Positions 33,097 through 42,636 of a DNA stretch of 64,000 nt are shown here, piece after piece; the stretch's first letter is position 1; every line of letters starts with the position of its first letter. Source of the stretch: Cladophialophora immunda. Lineage: Eukaryota > Ascomycota > Eurotiomycetes > Chaetothyriales > Herpotrichiellaceae. The position numbers were made by a program, and so were the translations under genes. Under the pieces are notes generated by a model. That model was not told the origin of the DNA. It saw nothing but the letters and a program-made list of their open reading frames with translations, and made no database searches. The DNA lies in contig NW_015622542.1 in NCBI RefSeq assembly GCF_000835495.1, positions 3,618,485 through 3,682,484 of the forward strand, given 5' to 3'.

Positions 33097-34134
33097 TCAG
33101 TTGTTCATCCACGCGGTGACTCGACTGGAGCCAAATCTAGCCGCCAACCGCAAGCCGCTGCCTCCCATCGGAAAGTAGCTGACTAAGTACCACACCAAAG
33201 CGACGAGCTGCACAATCGATGAAAATAGAGTGAGAATGGTCGAGTGGAGCTGACGCGGTCGTGTCAGCAATGTCTTGCAGCATCGCGACAAGGGCCTTGG
33301 ATTGTACTTACCCCGACAGCAAAATAGATGGTCATGATGATGGAACCAAAATAAGCGGCAGTAAATGGCAAACGAGCGCCTGAGAGCAAATGTGTTGCGT
33401 ACTGTACCGGTCCCATCAAAAAGGCCCAAGAGGCGAGAAACATCATGGAGCCGACCGACCACCTATCACGACGCGTCAGCCACACGCACGACTCCATTTA
33501 GACACATGCAGAAATTCAGGCTCTGATTGCCAAATAGACACCTCACAGGGGGTTTCCCGAGCGTGGGCATCAAGCTCAATATAGAAAGGAGCTGACATCA
33601 TCATGGGGTGTACGCGCTGTCACATGGCCCGTAGCCCAGCGCGTGGTGGTGTGAAGCAAATGCGGTGAGGGCGGGAATGACTTTGACAGACTTACAAGAT
33701 CGCGAATTTTCGAGGCTTCAGGGACAGCACAGGGAGCAGCACGAAGCAGATAACAAAACATGCCAGCGCTGCAAGATTGCAGCCCCCGAAGATCAACAAA
33801 CGGTCCCATCGGCTTACTGTAAAGTCATAAATGTCAGTGATTCCTGTGCCTGCGGATTTGGGCTGTCTGTTCTGTATTCTTGGACAGGAGTCATGCGCGA
33901 AGCCAACCTACATGCGAACCACCCCTCTTCTTCTTCTCTCCTCGTCGGCGCCGGTAGTGGTGCTCCAGGACCCTCGTGTGTGGGTAATTGGACGTAGCCT
34001 TTGCCTCCAAACGGATTGAGCGACGAAATCTTGGACAACAAGGGGTTTGATGACGAGGTATTGGGCGGGACATCCGGGTCTCTTCTGGACCACCCCAAGG
34101 AATTCATCGATTCTCGAAAAGAGGACGACGCCAT
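33097..34134 (-). CDS. SFT2: Sft2/Got1-type Golgi vesicle transport membrane protein
   Basis: Four exons (34134-33912, 33816-33696, 33462-33312, 33249-33097) give 215 aa with all frames consistent. The cytosolic N-terminus contains SLNPFGGKGYVQLP. Four membrane helices follow: IFGGCNLAALACFVICFVLL, SVGSMMFLASWAFLMGPVQY, TAAYFGSIIMTIYFAVG and IVQLVALVWYLVSYFPMG. This is the Sft2 family, which assists fusion of endosome-derived vesicles with the Golgi (syntaxin Sed5 pathway). Length matches the family and splice sites are standard (GTAGGT, GTAAGT, GTAAGT). Confidence 0.92.
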
Positions 34135-36625
34135 CCTAACCGGTCAACCCTCGTCAGGTCGGATTGCTTTGTCGGCACAATGACTCCGTCCGCAACGGAC
34201 GTGGCACCTCTCAGAATGTCGATCTGCCCGCTTTCAGGTCTTTTGGTCCTTCAGACAACGAGGCCTGGCTCCGTTGGAAGCTTCGAGCTTCTGTCCGGCC
34301 AGGCTGAGGAAGACAGACACCAATTGGAGGAACCACCGAAGGTTGGAATGTCCTTTGACTCTAGCGCAGTGCAGGGTTCTCGCTTGTGACCAAGACCCAA
34401 GTCAAGGCGACCTCGCGGGATGACAGGACCGCAGTAATTGTAAGAGTAACGCCGTGCAAGGGCAATCCACTCCGGGGCGCATCAACTCAACTCTTGTGTA
34501 GGGAACGCAGATAGAATAGGCACGATAGGCAAGGCGGGAGAGCAGGATTTTGCCGGCTGCCTGCAGAATGTCTTGCTTCGCAAGGTAACAGCCTCCCGGA
34601 GTTCACCGAGGGGCCAGAAGGCGGAGGGAGGATTCGAGGTTGATGGAGAGGATGGAGAGGGAGGTGGGAACTGCAACAGCAGTGCACAGCGCGCAAGGGT
34701 ATCAGTGCGGCCAAGGGCAAGGTCTGGAAGAGGCCAGAGCGTGAAGCCAAATGCAGAGAGGTCCGGCTGTATCGAGCGGAAAGTTGGAGTTTGGGTGAGC
34801 GACCAAGACAAGTCCGAGCGCAGATCCAGCGCTTGGGAAGCTGCCACCGTTGCGCTAAAAATGCACCAAGAGGCGATTTGGGCCAGGCATCCAATCACCG
34901 CTCCACCTGGTCCCTCGCGTCACCCCCCCTCCATTAACCCCCCCCCCTTTTTCTGCTGGAGGTATTGCTCGCATATCGCACCAGGATTGACCCAGCTTAG
35001 ACCATGCTATGCCGTGAACAGGATCGCGAAGTTGCTCGTATCCCGGACGGTGGTCATCAGCCCAAGGACAGAATGTCCGCCGCTAAACCAACAGCTCTGG
35101 CCCCCGTTGATTCATTCCATCACCTTTTCATCGCCCTGGCAGTTCTGGTAAAGCGTAACTTTTAGTAAGAACTACGGGTTGCTGAACGAGGCCGGACAAG
35201 CCAGAAGCCAGAAGGCAGAGCCCAGAGCGCGAGCAGCCAGCGGTTCGTCCCATCCGCATGTTTTTGCAGCATGGAGCGCCACCTCCGACCTTAGCCATGC
35301 CCGTCCCCGTCAAGTCACCAATCCGCAAGAAAGCTTTTATTCCCTGGTGCAACGGGCGCATCCGTCGCACCGCGACGACTGTAGAGAAGGCACGCTGCAT
35401 GAGCTTTGCAGATCTACCCTGCATGCTCAATGCAAAGCATGACAAGGTTGTGATATTGGCCAACGTTTCGAGCAAAAGGACGAACTCTAAGCAGTTTCCG
35501 GGGATCTGATCGCTTGGTGTCGTGTTGCACAGCATGCCAGGCGGGAGCACAGGCTTCACTCCAACCCGGGCAACGTTGCAATTGAACGTGCTAACTTTTT
35601 TGTTTCCCGGTCAAGGATGGATGGCGCCGTGGGTGAGCATGGATGCGATTTTGGGAAACAGTCATCTGCAAGCATCATGACTTTTCTGGAAATACCACAG
35701 TACGCACGTCGCAGCCTTGACGGCCCCTCTAGTGAGCAGGAGATTGTGGCTTGGCTGGCCGGAGTGATGTTGCGAGGGGGGCACTTGACCCTGCTCACCA
35801 TGATCGACTGATGTAATGACTGCCTTGATATACAAGTCATGCTGCTGGAGCGGGCGATGAAAGGGTGTATGTACATAGCCATGCGGGCAGAGGAGCGAAC
35901 TCTGTCCCAGTCTCATGAGCCCTTCCAACACGGGCACCCGAGACAAGACCAAGTTGGCAAACATAACAGATATAGTCAAGGGGGGGGGTGGTCCCCTCTC
36001 TCTTCCTCGTCCCATGCCGCCTCGTCGCCTTCGAGGGGTGCGCAGCCAGTAGAGCATGGACCGGAGGGGTTCACACCCATTCGGGGTCCACCCGTGTTGC
36101 TTCATGCCGCTCATATCAGACCAGGGTCCAAGGCCTGGGGCAAGGTATTTCGATTGGTGTTCCGGTCGTATCCGGCACCCTGCACGCCGCCTCATGTGGC
36201 TGCGCATGGATTCAAATGAGGAAGAAATGGTGGAGTGCATACGCAACGGGAGTGGCAGCTGGAGGGTGCAGAGCGCAGCCTGGACTGGCTGTCGAGAAGC
36301 CAGCCTTGCATGCACATATAAAGAGATCGACTGATCCGGGTCGGACGTAGCGAGAACTTATCGTCCGTCTAGATTGTCCTCTAATAATTAGCACCTAGTG
36401 GCCGTTCGGCTCAATTCGTTTTCGCGCTGCTGGTGGTGATTCCTCTTGCATCTCCATCGACCCGCCCCTCTCCAAGCGATCGTCCATGCCAGCGACCTGC
36501 ACGATACATAGCTTCTCCTCCCCAGACTGCAAAAAGGTCGTACCGAAGTGCCCGTCCACCAGTCGACCCATCAAGTGTCAACCTTAAGACGGCGCACAGT
36601 CCAATTGAATCGGGCTCGTGGCATG
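34135..36625. other. Intergenic, distal upstream region of SFT2 and the bHLH gene
   Basis: About 2.5 kb with no convincing gene. C-rich runs occur around 34920-34950 and a G-run near 35982-35990. Scattered frames on both strands have no protein character. Confidence 0.5.
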
Positions 36626-37626
36626 AGTGGTGGCATCTTGAGTCAAAGACTTGACCTGTGCCGCCGCCCAATTCAGCCCCGCCCTGCGCCAAGGTCGAGC
36701 TTCGAGTCCAGATCGACTCGGAATTCGATTGGCAGAGTTGAATCGCGGTGACAGACCTGGGCTGCGGTGGGCAGCCACTCGCCAGCTGTCCAACCCCCCC
36801 AGCGCCCGCCACTGTTGCCCTTCGACTTCTCCGTGGTCCTTGCTGCTGCTCGCCTGCTCCTGGCCTCCCGCCCACTCGGTCACGGCATCTCGGCCGCACT
36901 CAAAATTCACTTCCCCAAGGTGCCTCTCTCTCACTGCCACTGCCACAACCCTGACCTGACTGTACCCTCCCTCCCTCCCTCCACACTGCCATCGAACAAC
37001 CACACCGCATCCCACCTTCGACCACAACCACAACAACCCCGGAGCCTCGCCCATCTCAGACACTCTGTCCTGTTCTATTTTGCCTCTGCCGAACACCTCG
37101 ATTACGACAACTTCTGACGTTGGCGACATTGCGTCTGTGCTACTTGTACCTGCGGCCCACGATCCCTTGATTGAGTGCAACTCCGACCATCAGCCATCTG
37201 TCCCACGGCTCACCTCTGGTAGCCTTTCCGCTACAACCCACGACCGCTATCCTCTCCAAGTCTTCAGCGCAACTCTCACTTTGCGCTCTCTATTCGCTTT
37301 GCGCTCCTCCAATCGCCCCCCCCTTACCGCATAAGTCGATTTCCACCGTATCATTAAGGCAACCCAGAAAAAGAGGCGGTATCGGTGATTTGGGTCAGAC
37401 ATCGCACCCGAAAAGATATACGCCGACGGAGAACAACCCTTGATCTGTCTGCTGGTGTTCGAATTGGGACGACTCTTCTCGCTTCGAACGCTATTACGCC
37501 ACCCACGATAGCGAATATCACTCACGACTACACGACGGAATAAGGCCGGACGACTGTGAATCATCGCTGACAGCGCATACTGCCGTCAGCCTCGTCAGTA
37601 TCTCGACTGGGAATTGCTCGGCACGC

Positions 37627-37641
37627 ATGGTTACTTCCTGA
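37627..37641 (+). other. Upstream ORF 1 (4 codons)
   Basis: ATG GTT ACT TCC TGA, the first ATG after the ATG-free stretch and 260 nt upstream of the bHLH start. It acts only if the leader is transcribed as proposed. Confidence 0.45.
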
Positions 37642-37748
37642 CGGTCACAGTCCAAGTCCATTCACTACCAGGATCACTGGAACGGGATTACCCTCGATAC
37701 CCGTGCCTTACCTTTCCCCACGACTGCTTAACCGAGTCAGCAATCCCA

Positions 37749-37766
37749 ATGGCTATAGCCGCTTGA
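37749..37766 (+). other. Upstream ORF 2 (5 codons)
   Basis: ATG GCT ATA GCC GCT TGA, with A at -3 (CCCAATG context is CA-rich). It ends 120 nt upstream of the main start, a spacing compatible with reinitiation. Confidence 0.45.
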
Positions 37767-37886
37767 CAGCCACTTTTGTTTGCTGCTGAGTGACATCTGG
37801 GTCAAGCACGCGAGCTAAGCTCTTTTATTCCCATTGCCACCTCAACCCGTCCGCAGTTTCTCTCACTTTTTCCTTTGTTTTGGATC

Positions 37887-39533
37887 ATGACACATTCTTC
37901 AGCCGGCATGCCCTACATTAAGAGCGAGCCCGATGACTTCGGCAACAACCCGAACCGATTCATGTCATCAGGGAACTATGGCAACTCTCAGGGCTATGGC
38001 AACCAGTTTCACAACCAACAAGATGGCGGGAGCATCGACCCCTCGGAGCTCTCTATGCCAGCCACCAACTATGGCAGCATGCCGTACAACTATGGTGGAA
38101 ACACCATCTCTTCCAGTTATGGAGTCGGCCCGGTGGGACCTGCCTACACTGATAACGAGTTATTAGAATCACTCGACTTCGGAAACAACAACGGTCAAGG
38201 CATGTTTGATGATTTTACGATGGCAAATCCACCCAACAGCAATAACAGAAATTCAGGTGCGGTCCAGATGGATCAGCCGAACCAGGTGCCAAATGTCTAC
38301 TCTAGTACTCCAGACGGCCCTCCCATTCAGAGCCCATTCCTGGGAACCTTTGACTACAATCAATTTAGGCCCATGGGCTCTCTTCCGACTCACATGTCGC
38401 CTCATCAGGGCTCCCAATTCGGAAAGCGTCCCAGCATGCAGGCGGCGAATCGGAAGTCGTCCGATCAGAGATCCCCTTTGACTCCACGTACAGCTGCGAT
38501 GGCGGGACTTCAGATCGGAACCCCAGAGTCGGGAAATCTTGCCAATGGTCGCCCAATCCGCGCTCCAAACGTCCAGAACCGACATGCTAAGACCTTGTCG
38601 GGACAGTATGACAGCACGCCCGGCAGCTTCCATTCATACCTGGACTCGCCGTTGTCGTCCCCGGGTAATGGCATCCATCACGCTGGCATTTCCGAGACTC
38701 TTGGATCCGGTCATCATGCCTCACTTCCGGCCAAGGTTGACACCGGGTTGAGTACTAGCAATGCAGAGACTGCCGAGGCTAAAAAGCGAAGGAGACGGGC
38801 ATCTCACAACGCCGTTGAACGGAGACGGCGGGACAATATCAATGAACGCATCCACGACTTGTCCCACTTGGTACCCCAACATCGCCTGGAGGATGACAAG
38901 GTCAAGAAACAGCTGCAGACTACTGGACCAATGTCACCCACTACCGGCGCTGCAAGCATGAGCCCGCCGAATGCTAACAATGCAGCCACATCATTACTTG
39001 CAGGCGCGGCCGGTCGTCGCGCTGCCAGCACTGCAGGGAATATCACGATTGGATTACCCATCGAGGAGAAGGAGAAAGGTCCTAACAAGGGTGATATCCT
39101 TAATGGGGCGGTGGCATGGACTCGAGATCTCATGTGGGCGCTTCACCAAAAGTACCAACAGGAAGACGAACTGCTCCAGTACATCCAGTCGATAGGTGGT
39201 CAGTGGCCTTTCCAAGTAACAGAAGACGAGAAGCGCATGCGCTCCGAGGTCATGGATGCCATGGAGAAGAATGATTCCAGCACATTTGCCTACTCCAGGG
39301 CAGATGGCACTGGGCTTCGGGTCCCTCGACATACCAACGTCGCGGGGGATCGGATCCAGAACAACCCCAGCCTCAGTCCTCAAAGCAACTTCGAGCTCAG
39401 TCCTGGCTTCCACAGCGGCGGCAGTGGCACCAACAGCGGTAGTAACGGAGCTGGCCAAACACAATACTGGCACAGTGCTGGACATACAGGCATCAGCTTC
39501 AAGGAAGAAGATGAGTTCATGGACATGAATTGA
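37887..39533 (+). CDS. bHLH transcription factor with very long loop
   Basis: A single exon of 548 aa from the ATG at 37887; MPYIKSEPDDFG at 37908 is an alternative start. The N-terminal half is Asn/Gly/Ser/Gln-rich and disordered. A bHLH begins near residue 298: a KKRRRRASHNAVERRRRDN basic region with the H-x3-E-x3-R pattern that reads CANNTG, class B like. Helix 1 is INERIHDLSHLVPQHRLEDD. Helix 2 (GDILNGAVAWTRDLMWALHQ) comes only after roughly 70 residues of Ser/Ala/Pro-rich loop, and a leucine-poor coiled extension follows. Similar fungal proteins are annotated as HLH factors of the GlcD-gamma type. Targets are not predictable here. The upstream leader suggests translational control. Confidence 0.9.
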   Translation: MTHSSAGMPYIKSEPDDFGNNPNRFMSSGNYGNSQGYGNQFHNQQDGGSIDPSELSMPATNYGSMPYNYGGNTISSSYGVGPVGPAYTDNELLESLDFGNNNGQGMFDDFTMANPPNSNNRNSGAVQMDQPNQVPNVYSSTPDGPPIQSPFLGTFDYNQFRPMGSLPTHMSPHQGSQFGKRPSMQAANRKSSDQRSPLTPRTAAMAGLQIGTPESGNLANGRPIRAPNVQNRHAKTLSGQYDSTPGSFHSYLDSPLSSPGNGIHHAGISETLGSGHHASLPAKVDTGLSTSNAETAEAKKRRRRASHNAVERRRRDNINERIHDLSHLVPQHRLEDDKVKKQLQTTGPMSPTTGAASMSPPNANNAATSLLAGAAGRRAASTAGNITIGLPIEEKEKGPNKGDILNGAVAWTRDLMWALHQKYQQEDELLQYIQSIGGQWPFQVTEDEKRMRSEVMDAMEKNDSSTFAYSRADGTGLRVPRHTNVAGDRIQNNPSLSPQSNFELSPGFHSGGSGTNSGSNGAGQTQYWHSAGHTGISFKEEDEFMDMN

Positions 39534-40587
39534 TGAAGGCGTCACGACAAAGTGACGGGTCGAGCGCCACCCCAGCGAGAACGCGCGCGACAAGCACGAC
39601 GCTGACAGGGGTTCACTTTCAGTGCAAGCCCACAGAGGCTGAATATACCACCCTGCATTGATAATGGAGAAGTATATGAGGGTGGGGACATTTCTGCGAG
39701 CTGATGGAATTTGGGTCTGAGGCCCTTGGCTGTCTCTCCTTTTCCCCGTCAACTATCTCCACCAGCTGGGGATGCGATTTTTCTTGTATTGCCGGATGGG
39801 ATTTGTGGTTGTGTTCGTTCCAGTTGATTTTTGTCTTTTCTTTGCCTGGATACCCCCTCGTTCTGACGTTTTATCTTTTCCTTTGTTACGCCGGCGCACA
39901 TTTGAGGCATGGGCATGGGTTTCCACTCAAGGGCAGAGGGCAGAGCCAGGCCTGGAACGGGACATGTATTGTAGGTAGACACAGAACATGCACGCCGTGA
40001 CCTGATAGCATGGATCATGACTTGGTGGCTGGGGAATGCATGATACTATTAATATTCTGAATGAAGGGCAGTGTCTGTGTCGCGCCCCTCCTAGTCGCTT
40101 TCATCATCCATGGTTGTGTGCATGAACTGAGCCCTTGGTACCATTCACATCGCATCAGTTCACGATCCGCAGCCTGGCCGGTCGCTTATCCGAGACCCGG
40201 ATCTGCCTACCGAGAAGTCCGTTGTCGGGGCCCATTCACAAACCGTTCCCCTGATTCTCCCGCTTCTCCAACCGGAGGGAGCAGACGACCAACCACTTTT
40301 TCTTCGCGCAAGTCCCCAAAGTCGGAGACGACCGTCCCCTGCGCCAAAACATTTCGCTAACAGTCCAACCTATTTACTTCTGTTCGAGCCTTCATCTGAA
40401 GCAGACATCGATCCTCCACGGTGCAACTTCAGCTGACTCTCTCTCTCTTCCTTGCTGTGTTTCCTCTCCACTCCTCCCTTTCGGGTCGTTGTGTCTCTCC
40501 GCTCCGCTCCTCCGTCTGCGCCTATAGATCCCCCGTCCCTCTCGCTTCGAAGACTGGATACCGCACACACAATAATCTAGAAGCAAG
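39534..40587. other. Intergenic between the bHLH gene and the carrier
   Basis: Contains the 3' region of the bHLH gene and the leader of the carrier. The last 460 nt or so before 40588 have no ATG on the plus strand and are pyrimidine-rich, as expected for a 5' leader. Confidence 0.5.
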
Positions 40588-41737
40588 ATGACCGAAAAAC
40601 CTTTGGGCTTCGGCTACCAGATTGGTGCCGGAGCTATTGCTGGTGTCTCCGAGGTAGGTTCAAGAACCTAGAAGACCAGAAGGAAAAGAAGGCGGCTTAT
40701 TCAGAGCTCTGGCTAATCGAAGTCTTTAGATTCTCATAATGTGAGTTCCAGTCGCGCATACTGTGCCCAGAAGCGCAGAATATGACGGAACAAACTATGT
40801 CGATCTTTATCTGACTTTGTTATTCAGGTACCCGTTGGACGTGGTCAAGACGAGAGTGTGAGTCCGATCACGAGAAGTCCCATACAGCGCAAGCAGCATC
40901 TAGCTAACCGTTCCCTGCTCTGTCGTCAGACAACTCCAAGGCAGAGCCCCCGTCCCCGGTCAAGACTACTACACTGGCATGTTCGACTGCCTACGCAAGA
41001 TTGTCAAGAATGAAGGTCCCTCTCGGCTATATCGTGGCATCGGCGCGCCCATAATGATGGAGGCCCCCAAGCGAGCCACGAAATTCGCCGCAAATGATTC
41101 TTGGGGTGTATTTTACCGCAATCTCTTTGGCGTGGAAAAGCCCACTCAACCCCTCGCGATCCTTACCGGCGCGACAGCCGGCGCGACAGAGGCGTTCGTC
41201 GTCGTACCGTTCGAACTGGTCAAGATCAGATTACAAGATCGCGCGTCGGCGGGGAAGTATAACGGAATAATGGACTGCGTTGTCAAGACAGTGAAGAGCG
41301 AAGGACCCTTGGCCCTGTACAACGGATTGGAATCAACTCTGTGGCGACACATCCTCTGGAACGCAGGGTATTTCGGCTGCATCTTCCAAGTCAAATCGCT
41401 GATGCCCAAAGTCGACAAGGCCGAGCGCGGAAAGGCAATGCTGAACGACTTCATCTCGGGCACGATCGGTGGCACCATTGGTACGATCCTGAACACCCCC
41501 ATGGACGTGGTCAAGTCGCGGATCCAGAATTCGCCCAAGATCAACGGCCAGGTGCCCAAGTACAACTGGGCTTGGCCTGGTCTGGGCACGATCATGAAGG
41601 AGGAAGGTTTCGCGGCGCTGTACAAGGGCTTCCTGCCGAAAGTGCTGAGACTGGGCCCCGGAGGCGGTGTGTTGCTGGTCGTCTACACCGGGGTGATGGA
41701 TTGGTTCCGAAAGATGGGCGCTCAGCCGATCGGCTGA
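40588..41737 (+). CDS. ODC: Mitochondrial 2-oxodicarboxylate carrier
   Basis: Four exons (40588-40653, 40730-40740, 40828-40857, 40930-41737) give 304 aa. Exon 2 is an 11-nt microexon. Three mitochondrial-carrier repeats are present with signatures MYPLDVVKTRVQLQG, VVPFELVKIRLQDR and NTPMDVVKSRIQNSP, each followed by a glycine-rich second helix. MEAPKRATKFAAND and the PKVLRLGPGGGVLL end match the Odc1/Odc2 group, which exchanges 2-oxoadipate and 2-oxoglutarate across the inner membrane for lysine metabolism. Substrate is by family similarity. The P-x-D/E-x-x-K/R motifs are intact in all repeats. Confidence 0.93.
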
Positions 41738-41763
41738 GTGGAGTGAGTGTGCGCGGGAGAACA

Positions 41764-41801
<38 letters not shown>

Positions 41802-42636
41802 CGCGCGCTCTCGTCCTTTTCTCCTCCTCCACCCCAGATCGAGGAGTTGAGCATACAAGTACAGGACTCGAAAGGCCTCTTGGATACCCGGCCCAAGACA
41901 ACGAGGAAAAGAGAAAGATCTCGTCGGATAGAAGCAGATAGAGAGGATGCTCTTGTTTTCCCTGCTCGCCTGGTTCGGCGCAAAATCTGGGAGGGGTACT
42001 CGGTGCGCATTCAAGTTTCAATTGAGCTAAGTTCTACACGTTTTACTTTTCTGTCTTGGAGCCCCTTTTTTTTCTTCCGCGGGAAAATGAAGATAGAGAG
42101 GAAATAAGAAGGGGGGGGGAAATTAGAGAGCGGTTACGCCGTTTCTTTTGCTTAGATTCGGTCAGCGTTCGTTCTATGATTCCAGCGACATGCCCGCCGA
42201 CTACTATCGTCGATTTGGCCGCGCTATAAACAACATACTTAGCCCCTTCGTCCTCCCGAAATGGGAGAGGGCTACAGACAAGGGGAGAGGGAGACCCACG
42301 GAGGAGAAACGCTGAAGCAAAAAGGGACGGCTGTGCACTTGGCCAAACAAGTATGTATTCAGTCGCCAATTGCTCTCTCAATAACTTTTGTAGCTCAAGC
42401 AGGCCCTATGGTAAATACATAGTCCGACTTCAATGTCCGGACGTGCACAACCCGACGCTTCACATACACACAGTGCACAGTGCACAGCGCACGGCGTCAA
42501 GCGCGAGGTGCTAATGTCAACGCCGATACACATGTTCGTACCCAAGCCAATGCATATGCCAATAACTCCACTTTGATGTTCAGGACATGCTCGATGTTGC
42601 AAGGTCAGGGCTTTCTGGCCAGCCAGAAACCCGATT
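41738..42636. other. Convergent 3' intergenic region, carrier / sirtuin
   Basis: About 900 nt downstream of both genes. Contains the GA microsatellite listed separately and a G-run near 42112-42118. No gene is seen. Confidence 0.5.
41763..41800. repeat. GA dinucleotide microsatellite
   Basis: About 18 GA units with one CA interruption, followed by a short GC alternation. It lies about 25 nt after the carrier stop codon, so it is probably in the 3' UTR. Confidence 0.9.

Larger units (their letters stand above)
36626..37886 (+). promoter_or_regulatory. Probable long 5' leader of the bHLH gene, ATG-free for about 1 kb
   Basis: From 36626 to 37626 (1001 nt) there is no ATG in any frame of the plus strand, while CAT (ATG on the minus strand) occurs at least 13 times. 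The stretch is rich in C and T and contains CCCT repeats near 36965-36980. ATG depletion on one strand only is what selection on a scanned mRNA leader would give. Two minimal upstream ORFs then precede the start codon at 37887. The transcription start is not visible from sequence. Confidence 0.55.

Noticed and set aside
34482..34898. Minus-strand frames near 34.5-34.9 kb as a gene
   Set aside because: Two minus-strand frames and one plus-strand frame are open over the same bases, with no domain character or splice pattern.
37875..37886. Earlier start for the bHLH protein at 37875
   Set aside because: The codon is TTG. The first ATG in the frame is at 37887.
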